NCBI RefSeq assembly: GCF_900172335.1
Contig: NZ_FWFX01000015.1
Location: forward strand, 38,370 to 102,369
Direction: 5' to 3'
Source: Roseovarius albus
GTDB lineage: Bacteria; Pseudomonadota; Alphaproteobacteria; Rhodobacterales; Rhodobacteraceae
DNA: 64,000 nt
Shown in pieces: positions 48,233-56,979 of the stretch. The notes beneath the pieces were generated by a model. The model had not been told where the DNA came from and made no database searches. It was given only the letters and a program-made list of their open reading frames with translations. Within the stretch, counting starts at the first letter, position 1. Every line of letters starts with the position of its first letter. The position numbers and the translations under genes were made by a program.

Positions 48233-48536
48233 CGATCACATCTCCTGTAGTCTTAGCAAAACGTACCTTCTTGTCGCCTTCCATTTTGAAGCCAACGCGA
48301 GAGGGTTTGCCGTTTTTGTCCAGGAACGCCAGGTTCGACAGTTCGATCGGCACGGCCTTTGGCAGGCGGCCACCTTGGCTTGTCTGGCTTTGGCGTGTGT
48401 GGCGGACAGCCATGTTGACGCCTTCCACAACAGCTTTGCCAGCTTTTGGGTCAACCGAGGAGATCATGCCCTCTTTACCCTTGTCTTTGCCAGCAATGAC
48501 AACAACCTTGTCACCGGTTTTCAACTTAGCAGCCAT
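48225..48536 (-). CDS. rplX: 50S ribosomal protein L24
   Basis: 103 aa with the KOW motif [16 protein letters not shown]. One nt after rplN. Confidence 0.99.
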   Translation of the reverse strand: MAAKLKTGDKVVVIAGKDKGKEGMISSVDPKAGKAVVEGVNMAVRHTRQSQTSQGGRLPKAVPIELSNLAFLDKNGKPSRVGFKMEGDKKVRFAKTTGDVIDA

Positions 48537-48537
48537 C

Positions 48538-48906
48538 TTACAGCACCTCCGGGGCGAGTGAGACGATCTTCATGAAGTTCTTGGCACGCAGCTCACGAAC
48601 AACGGGTCCGAAGATCCGTGTACCAACCGGCTCGCCTGCGGTATTCAAGATAACGGCGGCGTTACGGTCAAAGCTGATTGCTGTACCGTCAGCGCGACGG
48701 ATTTCTTTTGCGGTCCGAACAACAACGGCCTTGCGGACGTCGCCTTTCTTTACGCGGCCACGTGGAATGGCTTCTTTCACGGAAACGACGATGATATCAC
48801 CAACCGACGCGTATTTCCGTTTAGAACCACCCAGGACCTTGATGCACTGAACTCGGCGTGCGCCGGAGTTGTCAGCGACATCCAGATTGGTCTGCATCTG
48901 GATCAT
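48538..48906 (-). CDS. rplN: 50S ribosomal protein L14
   Basis: 122 aa, [22 protein letters not shown] start. Binds the GTPase-facing side of the 50S subunit. Confidence 0.99.
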   Translation of the reverse strand: MIQMQTNLDVADNSGARRVQCIKVLGGSKRKYASVGDIIVVSVKEAIPRGRVKKGDVRKAVVVRTAKEIRRADGTAISFDRNAAVILNTAGEPVGTRIFGPVVRELRAKNFMKIVSLAPEVL

Positions 48907-48982
48907 ATGGTTTCTCCCGACCTGTGGGGGCTGTTCTCGTTAGATCCCCCAGGGTTTCGCTCATACTGTTTGGCCTTTTGGC

Positions 48983-49213
48983 TTACGCCTCCAGAACCTC
49001 CCAGCGTTTCGTTTTCGATTTAGGCGCACATTCGATGATGCGAACTGCATCGCCTACTTTGAAAGCGTTCTTTTCATCGTGAGCCCGGTATTTCTTGGAC
49101 TTACGGATGGTTTTCTGCATCACAGGGTGCTTGAAACGGCGTTCAACAGAAACGGTTACAGTTTGTTCGTTGGCGTCGCTTGTCACGGTGCCGGATAGAA
49201 TTCGCTTGGGCAT
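48983..49213 (-). CDS. rpsQ: 30S ribosomal protein S17
   Basis: 76 aa, [40 protein letters not shown] is the rRNA-binding loop. 76 nt before rplN. Confidence 0.98.
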   Translation of the reverse strand: MPKRILSGTVTSDANEQTVTVSVERRFKHPVMQKTIRKSKKYRAHDEKNAFKVGDAVRIIECAPKSKTKRWEVLEA

Positions 49214-49226
49214 CTGTCAGGCTCCC

Positions 49227-49430
49227 TTATTCTGCTGCCGCAGCAGCGGCTTTTTCGTTCAAGATGGTCAAAACACGCGCAGCTTTGCGACGTGCAGTTT
49301 TCATCTGTGCCGGGTTTTCCAGTTGGCCAGTTGCGGCCTGAAAGCGCAGGTTGAACTGCTCTTTCTTCAGGTTAACCAGCTCTTCACGGAGCTGATCCGG
49401 CGTTTTATCTCTTAGTTCAGTGGCGCTCAT
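49227..49430 (-). CDS. rpmC: 50S ribosomal protein L29
   Basis: 67 aa from [21 protein letters not shown]; the longer frame to 49508 is rejected. First gene of this spc fragment: rplP, which normally lies directly upstream, is not in the window, so a promoter must lie in 49431-49700. Confidence 0.97.
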   Translation of the reverse strand: MSATELRDKTPDQLREELVNLKKEQFNLRFQAATGQLENPAQMKTARRKAARVLTILNEKAAAAAAE

Positions 49431-49703
49431 TCGCCTATCCTTCCTCAAAACATCAGAAGGCCCCTTTGACAGGGTCACCTTGGACCTGATGGATGAAATA
49501 CAAAACACACGAATCCCGGTGACCCGGATTCCGCGCGATGTGTCCCTATAAGGGGGAGTCGCTCTGGTGGCAAGGGATTAATTATGTACGAGTTGTACAG
49601 CGTGTACGTGGGTTATGAACACAAAACGCTGCGCCGCTCTCTCGCCCAAGTAAGATGAAACAAGTCTGGACGAAACACAAGAGTTCCGTGCTAGGCTCCC
49701 TCC

Positions 49704-50525
49704 ATGACAGACGCCATCAAGTCCATGCAGTTGTATCCCCGGGCCGAACGGCTTTTGGATGATCTGGCAGCAATCGGAATCGCAAATGGGATGCCGGTTG
49801 ATGTGGAGACCCTCAACCAGTTTGACCAACTCCATTATCACGGCACCGAAGCGCTGGATGTGGCGATTGACCAAACAGGGATGGCGGCTAGAGAACAGGT
49901 ACTGGAGATCGGATCAGGCTGGGGTGGCTGCGCGCGTTATCTGGCGCACCGATCAGGGGCGCACGTGACGGCGGTGGAGCTTCAAGAAGATTACAACCGG
50001 ATTGCCCAAGACCTGACCAATCGCTCGGGGCTCAAAGAGGGCGTCACCCATCTGAATGCGGATTTCCTAGAGATCGCCCTGCCCCGGCACGGATTCGATC
50101 ATGCGGTCAGTTGGCTGGCGTTGTTTCATATCCCGGGCCGCGCACGGTATCTGGGTAAAGTTCATGATGCGTTGAAACCCGGTGGAAATTTCTACGCCGA
50201 AGACCTTTATCTGATCTCTCCGCCGGACAAAGCCGAGCAGGAAGATTTTAAACGACACCTGTTTCCAAACTCGCTTGTGAATATTGAGAGCTATCGCACG
50301 ACACTTCGCGAGGCAGGGTTTGAGATTACTGATATCACGGACATGACTGAGGATTGGGCCACGTTTACAGCCACTCGTCTGGAGGCTTTTCGCAACAGTC
50401 GCAGCGCTTATGTGGCCGTTCATGGGACAGATGGGTACAGGGTGATCGAGACCTTCTATGACAAGATGGCTGGGTATTTTGCGCGCGGGCTTGTTGGCGG
50501 GATAAGGTTCATGTCGCGGCGATGA
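49704..50525 (+). CDS. SAM-dependent methyltransferase
   Basis: 273 aa. SAM motif VLEIGSGWGG (66-75), the acidic end of strand 2 (TAVELQEDYNRIA), LFHIPGRARYL, and KPGGNFYAEDLYL. Related to small-molecule/lipid methyltransferases of the CFA and sarcosine-type groups. Substrate unknown. Divergent from the spc fragment, monocistronic. Confidence 0.82.
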   Translation: MTDAIKSMQLYPRAERLLDDLAAIGIANGMPVDVETLNQFDQLHYHGTEALDVAIDQTGMAAREQVLEIGSGWGGCARYLAHRSGAHVTAVELQEDYNRIAQDLTNRSGLKEGVTHLNADFLEIALPRHGFDHAVSWLALFHIPGRARYLGKVHDALKPGGNFYAEDLYLISPPDKAEQEDFKRHLFPNSLVNIESYRTTLREAGFEITDITDMTEDWATFTATRLEAFRNSRSAYVAVHGTDGYRVIETFYDKMAGYFARGLVGGIRFMSRR

Positions 50526-50827
50526 CTACTGGCTTTAAAGGGCCACACTCACCACCGAACGGGCGATCTGAGAGCTTGTTAATGACCGAACAAAGCTAAG
50601 GCGGAAGGTTGACGGGCATAAAACGCGGGTCCTTTGGAAGAAATCTGCACTTCGTGCCATTTACAAAAGACCATTTCACGATAGACGTGATCGAATGAAA
50701 ACTGCTGTGTAGATATGGCAATTAGGCCAAGCAAACGTCTTTCCCTTCATCTATTCCGTCGCAATCCGGCTTGCACATCTGGGTGTGCTCCATCACAGTT
50801 GGCTCTATTGTATACGGGAGGACACAG
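50526..50827. other. 302-bp region upstream of cobO
   Basis: No gene and no B12-box; a cobalamin riboswitch is not evident. The last ~60 nt carry the cobO ribosome site GGGAGG (50815-50820). Frames on the minus strand over the cobO start are shadows. Confidence 0.45.
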
Positions 50828-51436
50828 ATGAGCGTAGATCCAGAACGCCACGCGATGAAAATGGCCAAGAAGAAAGCCTCGCGCGACAAGATCATGGCCA
50901 CCAAGACCGATGAAAAGGGTCTGATCATTGTCCATACCGGCAAGGGCAAGGGCAAATCCTCGGCTGCCTTTGGGATGATCTTTCGCTGCATCGCGCATGA
51001 CATGAAATGCGCCGTGGTTCAGTTCATCAAGGGTGGCATGTCCACGGGCGAGCGGGACATGATCCTCGACAAATTCTCGGACACCTGTTCATTTTACACT
51101 ATGGGCGAAGGCTTTACCTGGGAAACTCAGGATCGCACTCGCGACACCGAAATGGCGCAGGCCGCATGGGAAAAGGCCAAGGAGCTGATCCGGGACGAAA
51201 GCAACAAGATGGTGCTGCTGGACGAGATCAACATCGCCCTGCGTTACGATTACCTAGATATCAATGAAGTTGTGCAGTTCCTGGCCGAAGAAAAGCCCCA
51301 TATGACCCACGTGGTTCTGACTGGCCGCAACGCCAAGGAGGACCTGATCGAAATCGCCGATCTTGTGACCGAAATGGAGCTGATCAAGCACCCCTTCCGC
51401 TCAGGTGTGAAAGCCCAGATAGGCGTTGAGTTTTAA
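50828..51436 (+). CDS. cobO: Cob(I)yrinic acid a,c-diamide adenosyltransferase (CobO/BtuR)
   Basis: 202 aa from MSVDPERHAMKMAKKK (GGGAGG 8 nt upstream). Attaches adenosyl to cobalamin precursors. P-loop HTGKGKGKSSAAFG (36-49), VVQFIKGG, GEGFTWETQD, MVLLDEINIALRYDYL, VLTGRNA are family motifs. A longer start at 50771 is rejected. No other cobalamin genes are adjacent. Confidence 0.95.
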   Translation: MSVDPERHAMKMAKKKASRDKIMATKTDEKGLIIVHTGKGKGKSSAAFGMIFRCIAHDMKCAVVQFIKGGMSTGERDMILDKFSDTCSFYTMGEGFTWETQDRTRDTEMAQAAWEKAKELIRDESNKMVLLDEINIALRYDYLDINEVVQFLAEEKPHMTHVVLTGRNAKEDLIEIADLVTEMELIKHPFRSGVKAQIGVEF

Positions 51437-51476
51437 GCACCTCTTCGACATAAATTCTTCTGATGGAATTAAGACT

Positions 51477-51499
51477 ACGCCTTCCCTTTGGGAGGGCGT
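51477..51499 (+). terminator. Terminator after cobO
   Basis: ACGCCTTCCC-ttt-GGGAGGGCGT (51477-51499), ten pairs with one G-U, followed by CTTTGCTCTCC. 41 nt beyond the cobO stop. The remaining 51500-51757 shows only an AT-rich promoter-like stretch before the SBP56-type gene. Confidence 0.75.
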
Positions 51500-51757
51500 C
51501 TTTGCTCTCCACCTCATCTATACATTAGGCGACTTTGGTGCCTGCAAAGCGCCTACAAGGGCCACGCCGAAAACCGCAATTCACTTCATTAACTGAGGTC
51601 TTGTAATCAGCAAATACCCGCCCAGCCTCCAGAATATTATTCCAAATCATAAGTATAGGTTGGGAAAAAATTTATTTGTCAGACAATTAAATCCGTGTAA
51701 CCTTAGGTAAAAGATATTTTGCGATCAGTTCATTAACGTTTTGGGAGGAATCGAATT

Positions 51758-53158
51758 ATGAACCTGCGCCCGGATCCGACATTCCATGCAACACCGAAAT
51801 TGGCGATGGAGGCCCCGGCGGAAAAGCTGGCCTTCACCCTGATGCTCAGCCCCGACGGCTCGCAACCCGATGGATTGGCAGTGGTCGATGTTGACCCAAA
51901 ATCGAAAAAATACGGCAAAATTGTCCATCAGGTGTTGATGCCCAACACCGGCGATGAATTTCACCATTTCGGATGGAACGCCTGTTCCTCCGCCTTATCC
52001 CCGCTCACCGGGCATGCTTTCCTTGAGCGGCGCTATCTCATCATTCCGGGGATACGCTCTTCCCGCATTTACGTGATTGATGTAAAAGAGCCGCTCAAGG
52101 CAAAGATCCACAAGATTATCGAACCTGAAGAAGTGTTCGCCAAAACCGGCTACTCCCGCCCACATACCATCCATTGCGGGCCTGAGGGCATCTATGTGTC
52201 TACGCTGGGCGGCGGTGGCCCCGACGGCACCGATGGACCGCCTGGCATCTTCATCATGGATTGTGAGACATTTGAAATTCTGGGCCGCTACGAGATGGAC
52301 CGTGGCGTGCAGGATAAGCAGTATGATTTCTGGTGGAACCTGCCGCGCAACTACATGGTCAGCTCGGAATGGGGCCTGCCGCCGCAGTTTGAAAATGGCA
52401 TTGTCCCCGAGGACCTGCTGTCCAATAAATACGGCCACAGCATCCATTTCTGGGATCTACGGGCGCGTAAAAACGTGCAAACCATAGATTTTGGTGAAAA
52501 CCACCAGATGGCACTGGAAATCCGCCCAGCGCATGATCCGGTCAAGGAATATGGCTTCTGCGGCGTGGTTGTTGACACCACCAACCTCGAAGGGTCGATC
52601 TGGACATGGTGGCGCAAGGAGGATGGCACTTTTGATGCCAAGAAAACGGTGACGATTCCACCGCAACCCGCCGATCCTGATGATCTGCCGGAGCTGCTCA
52701 AAGGGTTTTCCGCTGTGCCACCACTGGTCACCGACATTGACCTGAGCCTTGATGACAAATTCCTTTATGTCGCCTGCTGGGGCACAGGGGAGATGCATCA
52801 ATATGACGTCAGTGATCCGATGAACCCAAAACTGGCGGGCAAGGTGGAACTTGGTGGCATCGTCGCCAAACACAAGCACCCCAATGGCAATGATTTTGGA
52901 TACGGCCCGCAAATGGTTGAGATCAGCCGCGATGGCAAACGGGTCTACTGGACCAATTCGCTCTATTCCACGTGGGACGATCAATTCTATCCCGGCGAAC
53001 GGGGCGCCGCGATGGTGATGGCTATTGCCGGAGCTGACGGGGGGTTGACCTTAGACAAGGATTTCTGGGTCGACTTCCCCGAAGGCTATCGCAGCCACCA
53101 AATTCGCCTTGAGGGCGGTGACTGTTCGACCGACAGTTTCTGCTACCCCTCTGTCTGA
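51758..53158 (+). CDS. SELENBP1/SBP56-family protein, candidate methanethiol oxidase
   Basis: 466 aa, slightly longer than human SELENBP1 (472). GGGAGGA precedes the ATG. Family motifs: VDVDPKSKKYGKIVHQVLMP, DEFHHFGWNACSS (H69, H70, C76), the SSRIYVIDV blade, STLGGGGPDG, QYDISDP-like QYDVSDPMNPKLAGKVELGG, VYWTNSLYSTWDDQFYPGERG (partial quotes), and the closing GGDCSTDSF. Some bacterial members (MtoX) oxidise methanethiol to formaldehyde, H2S and H2O2, which fits a DMSP-using marine bacterium, but those carry a signal peptide and this one does not show one. Function therefore inferred from family only. Confidence 0.85.
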   Translation: MNLRPDPTFHATPKLAMEAPAEKLAFTLMLSPDGSQPDGLAVVDVDPKSKKYGKIVHQVLMPNTGDEFHHFGWNACSSALSPLTGHAFLERRYLIIPGIRSSRIYVIDVKEPLKAKIHKIIEPEEVFAKTGYSRPHTIHCGPEGIYVSTLGGGGPDGTDGPPGIFIMDCETFEILGRYEMDRGVQDKQYDFWWNLPRNYMVSSEWGLPPQFENGIVPEDLLSNKYGHSIHFWDLRARKNVQTIDFGENHQMALEIRPAHDPVKEYGFCGVVVDTTNLEGSIWTWWRKEDGTFDAKKTVTIPPQPADPDDLPELLKGFSAVPPLVTDIDLSLDDKFLYVACWGTGEMHQYDVSDPMNPKLAGKVELGGIVAKHKHPNGNDFGYGPQMVEISRDGKRVYWTNSLYSTWDDQFYPGERGAAMVMAIAGADGGLTLDKDFWVDFPEGYRSHQIRLEGGDCSTDSFCYPSV

Positions 53159-53161
53159 CGC

Positions 53162-53821
53162 GTGGGGGAACTGACTTCGACAGCAGCCCTGTGGTGGGCT
53201 GTCGTCGCCTCGGGCCTTTATCACGGACTCAACCCCGGCATGGGGTGGCCACTAGCGGTCTCTGCCGCCTTGATGGACCGAAAATACGGAAACCTTTACA
53301 AGGCATTACTGGCGCTGGCCTTTGGTCACTTGCTGGCCATGCTCGCAATTCTACTGCCCTTCTCAGTAATGATCACTCTGCTAGAGTGGCAGCGCGAAAT
53401 TCAGATCGGCGCGGCGTTGCTGGTGATCGGCCTCGGCGTCTATTTGCTGATCAACCGACGGCATCCCCGATTTCTGTCGCGCGTACCGCCGACCCGGCTG
53501 GCCCTGTGGTCGTTTCTCGCTGCCATGGCGCACGGTGCGGGTTTGATGCTGGTTCCGATTTATCTGGGTATATGTGGTCTCTCTGTTAAAGACACCAGCC
53601 ACGCTGCGGCCACATCGTTGATGTCAGAAAATACGGCAACGGCACTGATGGTGGCCCTAGCCCATACGTTGGCGATGACCGCCGCAGGCGGTCTACTCGC
53701 CGTTGGTGTCTATCATTGGCTAGGGCTAAGGTTCCTATCAAAAGGCTGGTTCAATCTCAATGTGGTCTGGGCCCTCAGCTTGATCTTGGTTGGTGTTATC
53801 TCACTGCTGACCCTGCATTAG
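53162..53821 (+). CDS. Membrane protein coupled to the SBP56-type gene
   Basis: 219 aa, GTG start 3 nt after the SBP56-type stop, so co-transcribed. Six predicted helices. Histidines sit in the membrane ends: LYHGLNPGMGWPLAV, AFGHLLAML, AMAHGAGLMLVPIYLG, ALAHTLAM. The HGLNPGMGW and AHGAGL motifs resemble the metal-binding helices of RcnA/NiCoT/HupE-type transporters, so a metal-delivery role for its neighbour is a reasonable guess. No family name is certain. Confidence 0.72.
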   Translation: MGELTSTAALWWAVVASGLYHGLNPGMGWPLAVSAALMDRKYGNLYKALLALAFGHLLAMLAILLPFSVMITLLEWQREIQIGAALLVIGLGVYLLINRRHPRFLSRVPPTRLALWSFLAAMAHGAGLMLVPIYLGICGLSVKDTSHAAATSLMSENTATALMVALAHTLAMTAAGGLLAVGVYHWLGLRFLSKGWFNLNVVWALSLILVGVISLLTLH

Positions 53822-54594
53822 CGGGTCTGCATTTTCTGAACCATTTTCAACATCATGCGGCGTGGCAAAAGTGGCAACACCCAGTTCATCATAAAAGTCA
53901 GCATACGCTCGTTTATCACGACGAGGCGGCCTTTCATCATTGCGTCATAGCCGCATTGCGCGGCTGAGGCTGCGGTTGCCCCGCCGCCTTTGACAAGGTC
54001 CGTGCCCTCCAAGTTAGCCACTTGCGCGAACTCTGTTTTCACATACCCGGGTGCCAGCACCGTGCAGGTCACACCCTTGCTGCGCAACTCTTGATCCACC
54101 GCCTGGCTGAAAGAATTCACAAAGGCCTTGGTGGCAAAATATATCGCCTGCATCGGGCCGGGCATGAATCCCGCCGTCGAGCCGACATTTAAAATACGCC
54201 CCATGCCACGTTGCGCCATTTTACCACCAAAGTGGTGTGTCAAGGTCACGAGAGATTTCACATTCAGATCAATCATCGCCTGTTCAGCTACCAGATCACG
54301 CTCGACATGGGCCCCTTGCCCGCCGAATCCCGCATTGTTGATTAGGATATCGACCTGCAACTGCGCCTCATCCACAGCTTTGCATAGCGCGTCAGCCCCG
54401 CCATCAGCGCCCAGATCCAAGGCGATCACGTGTGCCGTGATATTATTTGCGGTTTCCAACTCAGCTTTCAACTCGTTCAACTCCACCTCGCGCCGCGCGG
54501 TCAGGATCACATCCCCACCCTTGCTGGCGTGATAACGTGCAAATTCTTTTCCCAGCCCCGAGGACGCCCCGGTGATCAATGCTGTCTCAGACAT
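53818..54594 (-). CDS. Short-chain dehydrogenase/reductase
   Basis: 258 aa. NAD(P) motif TGASSGLG (8-15), NNAG (86-89), catalytic S139, Y152 and K156 (YFATK). Stop overlaps the convergent membrane-protein gene by 4 nt. Divergent from a TetR gene whose twin operators lie just upstream of this start, so it is very likely the TetR target. Substrate unknown. Confidence 0.92.
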   Translation of the reverse strand: MSETALITGASSGLGKEFARYHASKGGDVILTARREVELNELKAELETANNITAHVIALDLGADGGADALCKAVDEAQLQVDILINNAGFGGQGAHVERDLVAEQAMIDLNVKSLVTLTHHFGGKMAQRGMGRILNVGSTAGFMPGPMQAIYFATKAFVNSFSQAVDQELRSKGVTCTVLAPGYVKTEFAQVANLEGTDLVKGGGATAASAAQCGYDAMMKGRLVVINERMLTFMMNWVLPLLPRRMMLKMVQKMQTR

Positions 54595-54617
54595 CGTAAG
54601 GTCCTTTCATAAATTGA

Positions 54618-54635
54618 TGTCAACAAGTGTTGACA
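54618..54635. promoter_or_regulatory. TetR operator, copy 1
   Basis: TGTCAACAAGTGTTGACA: 8-bp perfect inverted arms with a 2-nt centre. 24 nt upstream of the SDR ATG. Identical to copy 2, 43 bp away (about four helical turns). Confidence 0.85.
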
Positions 54636-54660
54636 GGCAAATAAGTCGCACACCGCCACA

Positions 54661-54678
54661 TGTCAACAAGTGTTGACA
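54661..54678. promoter_or_regulatory. TetR operator, copy 2
   Basis: Second identical TGTCAACAAGTGTTGACA, ending 29 nt before the TetR ATG. Perfect identity of two 18-mers in a 112-nt intergenic region, on the same face of the helix, fits dimers of the adjacent TetR repressing both genes. Confidence 0.85.
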
Positions 54679-54706
54679 TAATTTTTCCAACACGCCACAC
54701 ACACTC

Positions 54707-55252
54707 ATGGCTGACACACTTACAACAAAAGACATTTTGCTGATCCAAGGCCGCCGACTGTTCTGGGCACGCGGTTATTCCAACGTATCCGTGCGAGAGA
54801 TTGCCCGCGCTGCAGAAGTCGATGTCGCTCTGATCTCGCGCTACTATGGCTCCAAGCTCAAACTCTACGAGGCCACCCTTGTTGATGTGCCCGAAATTGA
54901 TGCGTGTCACTTTCCAGACGCGCAGACACTGGTCGACAGGATTACCCTGATATTTGTCACCGCCAATCGCGACAGCTCCGAGCCCTCCCCTTTGCGCCTG
55001 TTCCTGATGAATGCGCAGGATGCGGAAGTGGGCGAAATGACCCGTGCTTGCTTCCAATCCAAATGGCAAAACCCGCTTGAACAGATCATCGGCGATGCTG
55101 GCAAAGCCGCCCAGTTCAGCGCGGTGATGTTCGGCTTCAGCGTTGCCGAGAAGTCGCTCAACCTGCCCGGCATTCCGGATCATACGACGCCTGAATACGA
55201 GCAACGCTTCCGTTACCTGCTGCAATCGGCTCTGGCCGGACCGGAAATCTAA
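54707..55252 (+). CDS. TetR-family transcriptional regulator
   Basis: 181 aa. HTH at ~25-50 (RGYSNVSVREIARAAEVDVALISRYYGSK, partial quote). The C-terminal domain is short for the family (DUF-type TetR_C). Divergent from the SDR gene with two operators in between; 66 nt before the Lin0512 pair. Confidence 0.9.
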   Translation: MADTLTTKDILLIQGRRLFWARGYSNVSVREIARAAEVDVALISRYYGSKLKLYEATLVDVPEIDACHFPDAQTLVDRITLIFVTANRDSSEPSPLRLFLMNAQDAEVGEMTRACFQSKWQNPLEQIIGDAGKAAQFSAVMFGFSVAEKSLNLPGIPDHTTPEYEQRFRYLLQSALAGPEI

Positions 55253-55318
55253 TCTGGACACATTGACCCTTTTCCGCGTTCCCGCCATCACTGGTGCAAC
55301 GAATGGAAAGGACAGATC

Positions 55319-55669
55319 ATGCCCAAACACCGCATGCTCACCGAATTTGGCATGGGCTCCTCCCTACGCCGACAGGACTATACCGAAGCAGCCAAACGCG
55401 CTGTCAAAGATGCTTTGTGGCATAACTCTATTAACATGGCAGAGCTGTTTGGTTTTCCCAAAGAGGCGATGCTGATTGATCTCGAAATCGCAGTACAGCA
55501 ACCCGAGCAAGTGGACTGCGAGGCGCTGAAATCGATCTTCCCTTATGGTCAGATCTCTGTCACCGCCACCCGCGGCGGGTTGGACGTGCCCCGACCCGAT
55601 GGAAACCCTACCGTGATTGCCAATGCCGCCATTTCTGTCAGCTTTGACATGGAGCGCAAGAATGTCTGA
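55319..55669 (+). CDS. Lin0512 family protein, copy 1
   Basis: 116 aa. RMLTEFGMGSSLRRQDYTEAAKRAVKDALWHN is the Lin0512 hallmark start (partial). AAAGGA precedes the ATG. The family is small, uncharacterised, and often occurs as two adjacent paralogues, as here. Overlaps the next gene by 8 nt. Confidence 0.85.
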   Translation: MPKHRMLTEFGMGSSLRRQDYTEAAKRAVKDALWHNSINMAELFGFPKEAMLIDLEIAVQQPEQVDCEALKSIFPYGQISVTATRGGLDVPRPDGNPTVIANAAISVSFDMERKNV

Positions 55670-56027
55670 TCAACGTTTTATTATTGAGATGGGTATGGGC
55701 AACGATCTGCACGGGATGGATTACAACAAGGCCGCCCGACGCGCCATCGAAGACGCGTTCCGTCATTCGACCCTACCGCTCTTTGGCGCCATTGGCGTCG
55801 ACCACACTGAAATGCGCGTGCAGGTTACCGTCGGCGTGCAAGAGCCTGACAAACTGGACACCGAGGCATTGGCCGAACTCCTTCCACGTGGTCATGCTAC
55901 CGTAACCGCGGTTCAAGGCGGACAGAATGTCACCAATCCTGACAACAACGAAACACTTGTGATTGCGACTGCTGCAGTCGAAGCTTTCCTGCCAAACCAA
56001 AGCGCAAACTGGACGCGCACAGGTTAA
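55662..56027 (+). CDS. Lin0512 family protein, copy 2
   Basis: 121 aa from MSDQRFIIEMGMGND. Same fold as copy 1 (MGMGNDLHGMDYNKAARRAIEDAFRHS), about one third identical. The tight overlap suggests a 1:1 hetero-oligomer. Function not known; a phytanoyl-type dioxygenase gene is convergent just downstream. Confidence 0.85.
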   Translation: MSDQRFIIEMGMGNDLHGMDYNKAARRAIEDAFRHSTLPLFGAIGVDHTEMRVQVTVGVQEPDKLDTEALAELLPRGHATVTAVQGGQNVTNPDNNETLVIATAAVEAFLPNQSANWTRTG

Positions 56028-56035
56028 TCCAAGTC

Positions 56036-56071
56036 AAAAACGGGTAGTGCGTCGCTTAGCTGCCCGTTTTT
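56036..56071. terminator. Bidirectional terminator
   Basis: AAAAACGGG (56036-56044) pairs with CCCGTTTTT (56063-56071); TAG/CTG can extend the stem to 12 bp. Ends both the Lin0512 operon and the convergent dioxygenase gene. Confidence 0.88.
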
Positions 56072-56101
56072 CCTGAATTTAGAATAATATGCCAATAACT
56101 G

Positions 56102-56899
56102 TCATCGCTCAAAGATCGTCGGAAACCAATCTTCGCGCAAACGATCACCAGCCTTCATATCATGCCCCGGAAACGGTGGGGATGTGCGCCCCGGACGTTC
56201 TACATATCGTGCATCATCCCCAACCAAACGCAGGGAAAAGGCCCGGCGACGAGACTCTGTGGTATTGCCACGTGCCCCATGTAGCGTGCCATAGTGAAAC
56301 GCTACCGCATCCCCCGGCTCCATTTCCCACTCTTTGACTTCCATCCCTTCGGCATCCGGGTCCGGCACCGGCATATAGGCCTCGCCGTCGGCAAAGAAGT
56401 TTTCCTCGGACAGCCACCGCGTTGGCAGCACCGGTTTTTTCCACCGATGGCTACCCGCAACACAGCGCAGGCTCGCCCCTTTCACTGGGTCCATGGGCGA
56501 CCAAAAGCTGACGTTTTGCATACCATCGACAAAGTAATACGGCCCATCCTGATGCCATGGCGTGGCCTTTGACGTGCCCGGTTCCTTGACCAGCACGTGA
56601 TCGTGAAACATTTGCACGCGATTGGAGCCCATCAAATCCGCCGCGACCTCTGCCGCAGGAGAGGAACGGATCACTTCCTCGAACTCGGTAATCCGGGTCC
56701 AGTTGCAGTAATCATCGAAGAACCGACCGCCCTCACCTTCTTTCAGGTTCTCCGCCGCATATTCCCCGGGCTCGTTCATATTGCGCTCAATCCCACGGCG
56801 TAGGGTCTCAACGTGATCCTTGAATAAGCCCTTGATCAGAACGACTCCCTCTTTTTGATAGGCGTCAATGTGGTCCTGCGTGAGGAGTGGATGTGTCAT
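56102..56899 (-). CDS. Phytanoyl-CoA dioxygenase family protein
   Basis: 265 aa Fe(II)/2OG oxygenase. Iron ligands H116 and D118 (WHQDGPYY) and H207 (YGTLHGARGN, or H202); 2OG arginine in SRRRAFSLR. GGGAG precedes the ATG. Members hydroxylate varied small molecules (ectoine hydroxylase EctD is one relative, but this lacks EctD features I would expect). Divergent LysR at 56980 is the likely regulator. Confidence 0.87.
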   Translation of the reverse strand: MTHPLLTQDHIDAYQKEGVVLIKGLFKDHVETLRRGIERNMNEPGEYAAENLKEGEGGRFFDDYCNWTRITEFEEVIRSSPAAEVAADLMGSNRVQMFHDHVLVKEPGTSKATPWHQDGPYYFVDGMQNVSFWSPMDPVKGASLRCVAGSHRWKKPVLPTRWLSEENFFADGEAYMPVPDPDAEGMEVKEWEMEPGDAVAFHYGTLHGARGNTTESRRRAFSLRLVGDDARYVERPGRTSPPFPGHDMKAGDRLREDWFPTIFER

Positions 56900-56960
56900 T
56901 ACGGCTCTCCCTTTTCTCGCAAGATAGCCAGCGGCAATATTAGCTTCAAATAATAGTATT

Positions 56961-56974
56961 TAATAATATTATTA
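56961..56974. promoter_or_regulatory. 14-bp palindrome before the LysR gene
   Basis: TAATAATATTATTA, perfect, ending 5 nt before the LysR ATG in the 80-nt space shared with the dioxygenase gene. Could be a LysR autoregulatory site or simply an AT-rich -10 area. Confidence 0.4.
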
Positions 56975-56979
56975 GCTTT

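Noticed and set aside
50526..50827. Cobalamin riboswitch upstream of cobO
   Set aside because: No B12-box or matching helices could be found.
56102..56899. Ectoine hydroxylase (EctD) partner for ectC
   Set aside because: The phytanoyl-type fold is right, but EctD-specific segments are not seen and the gene is 30 kb away with its own regulator.
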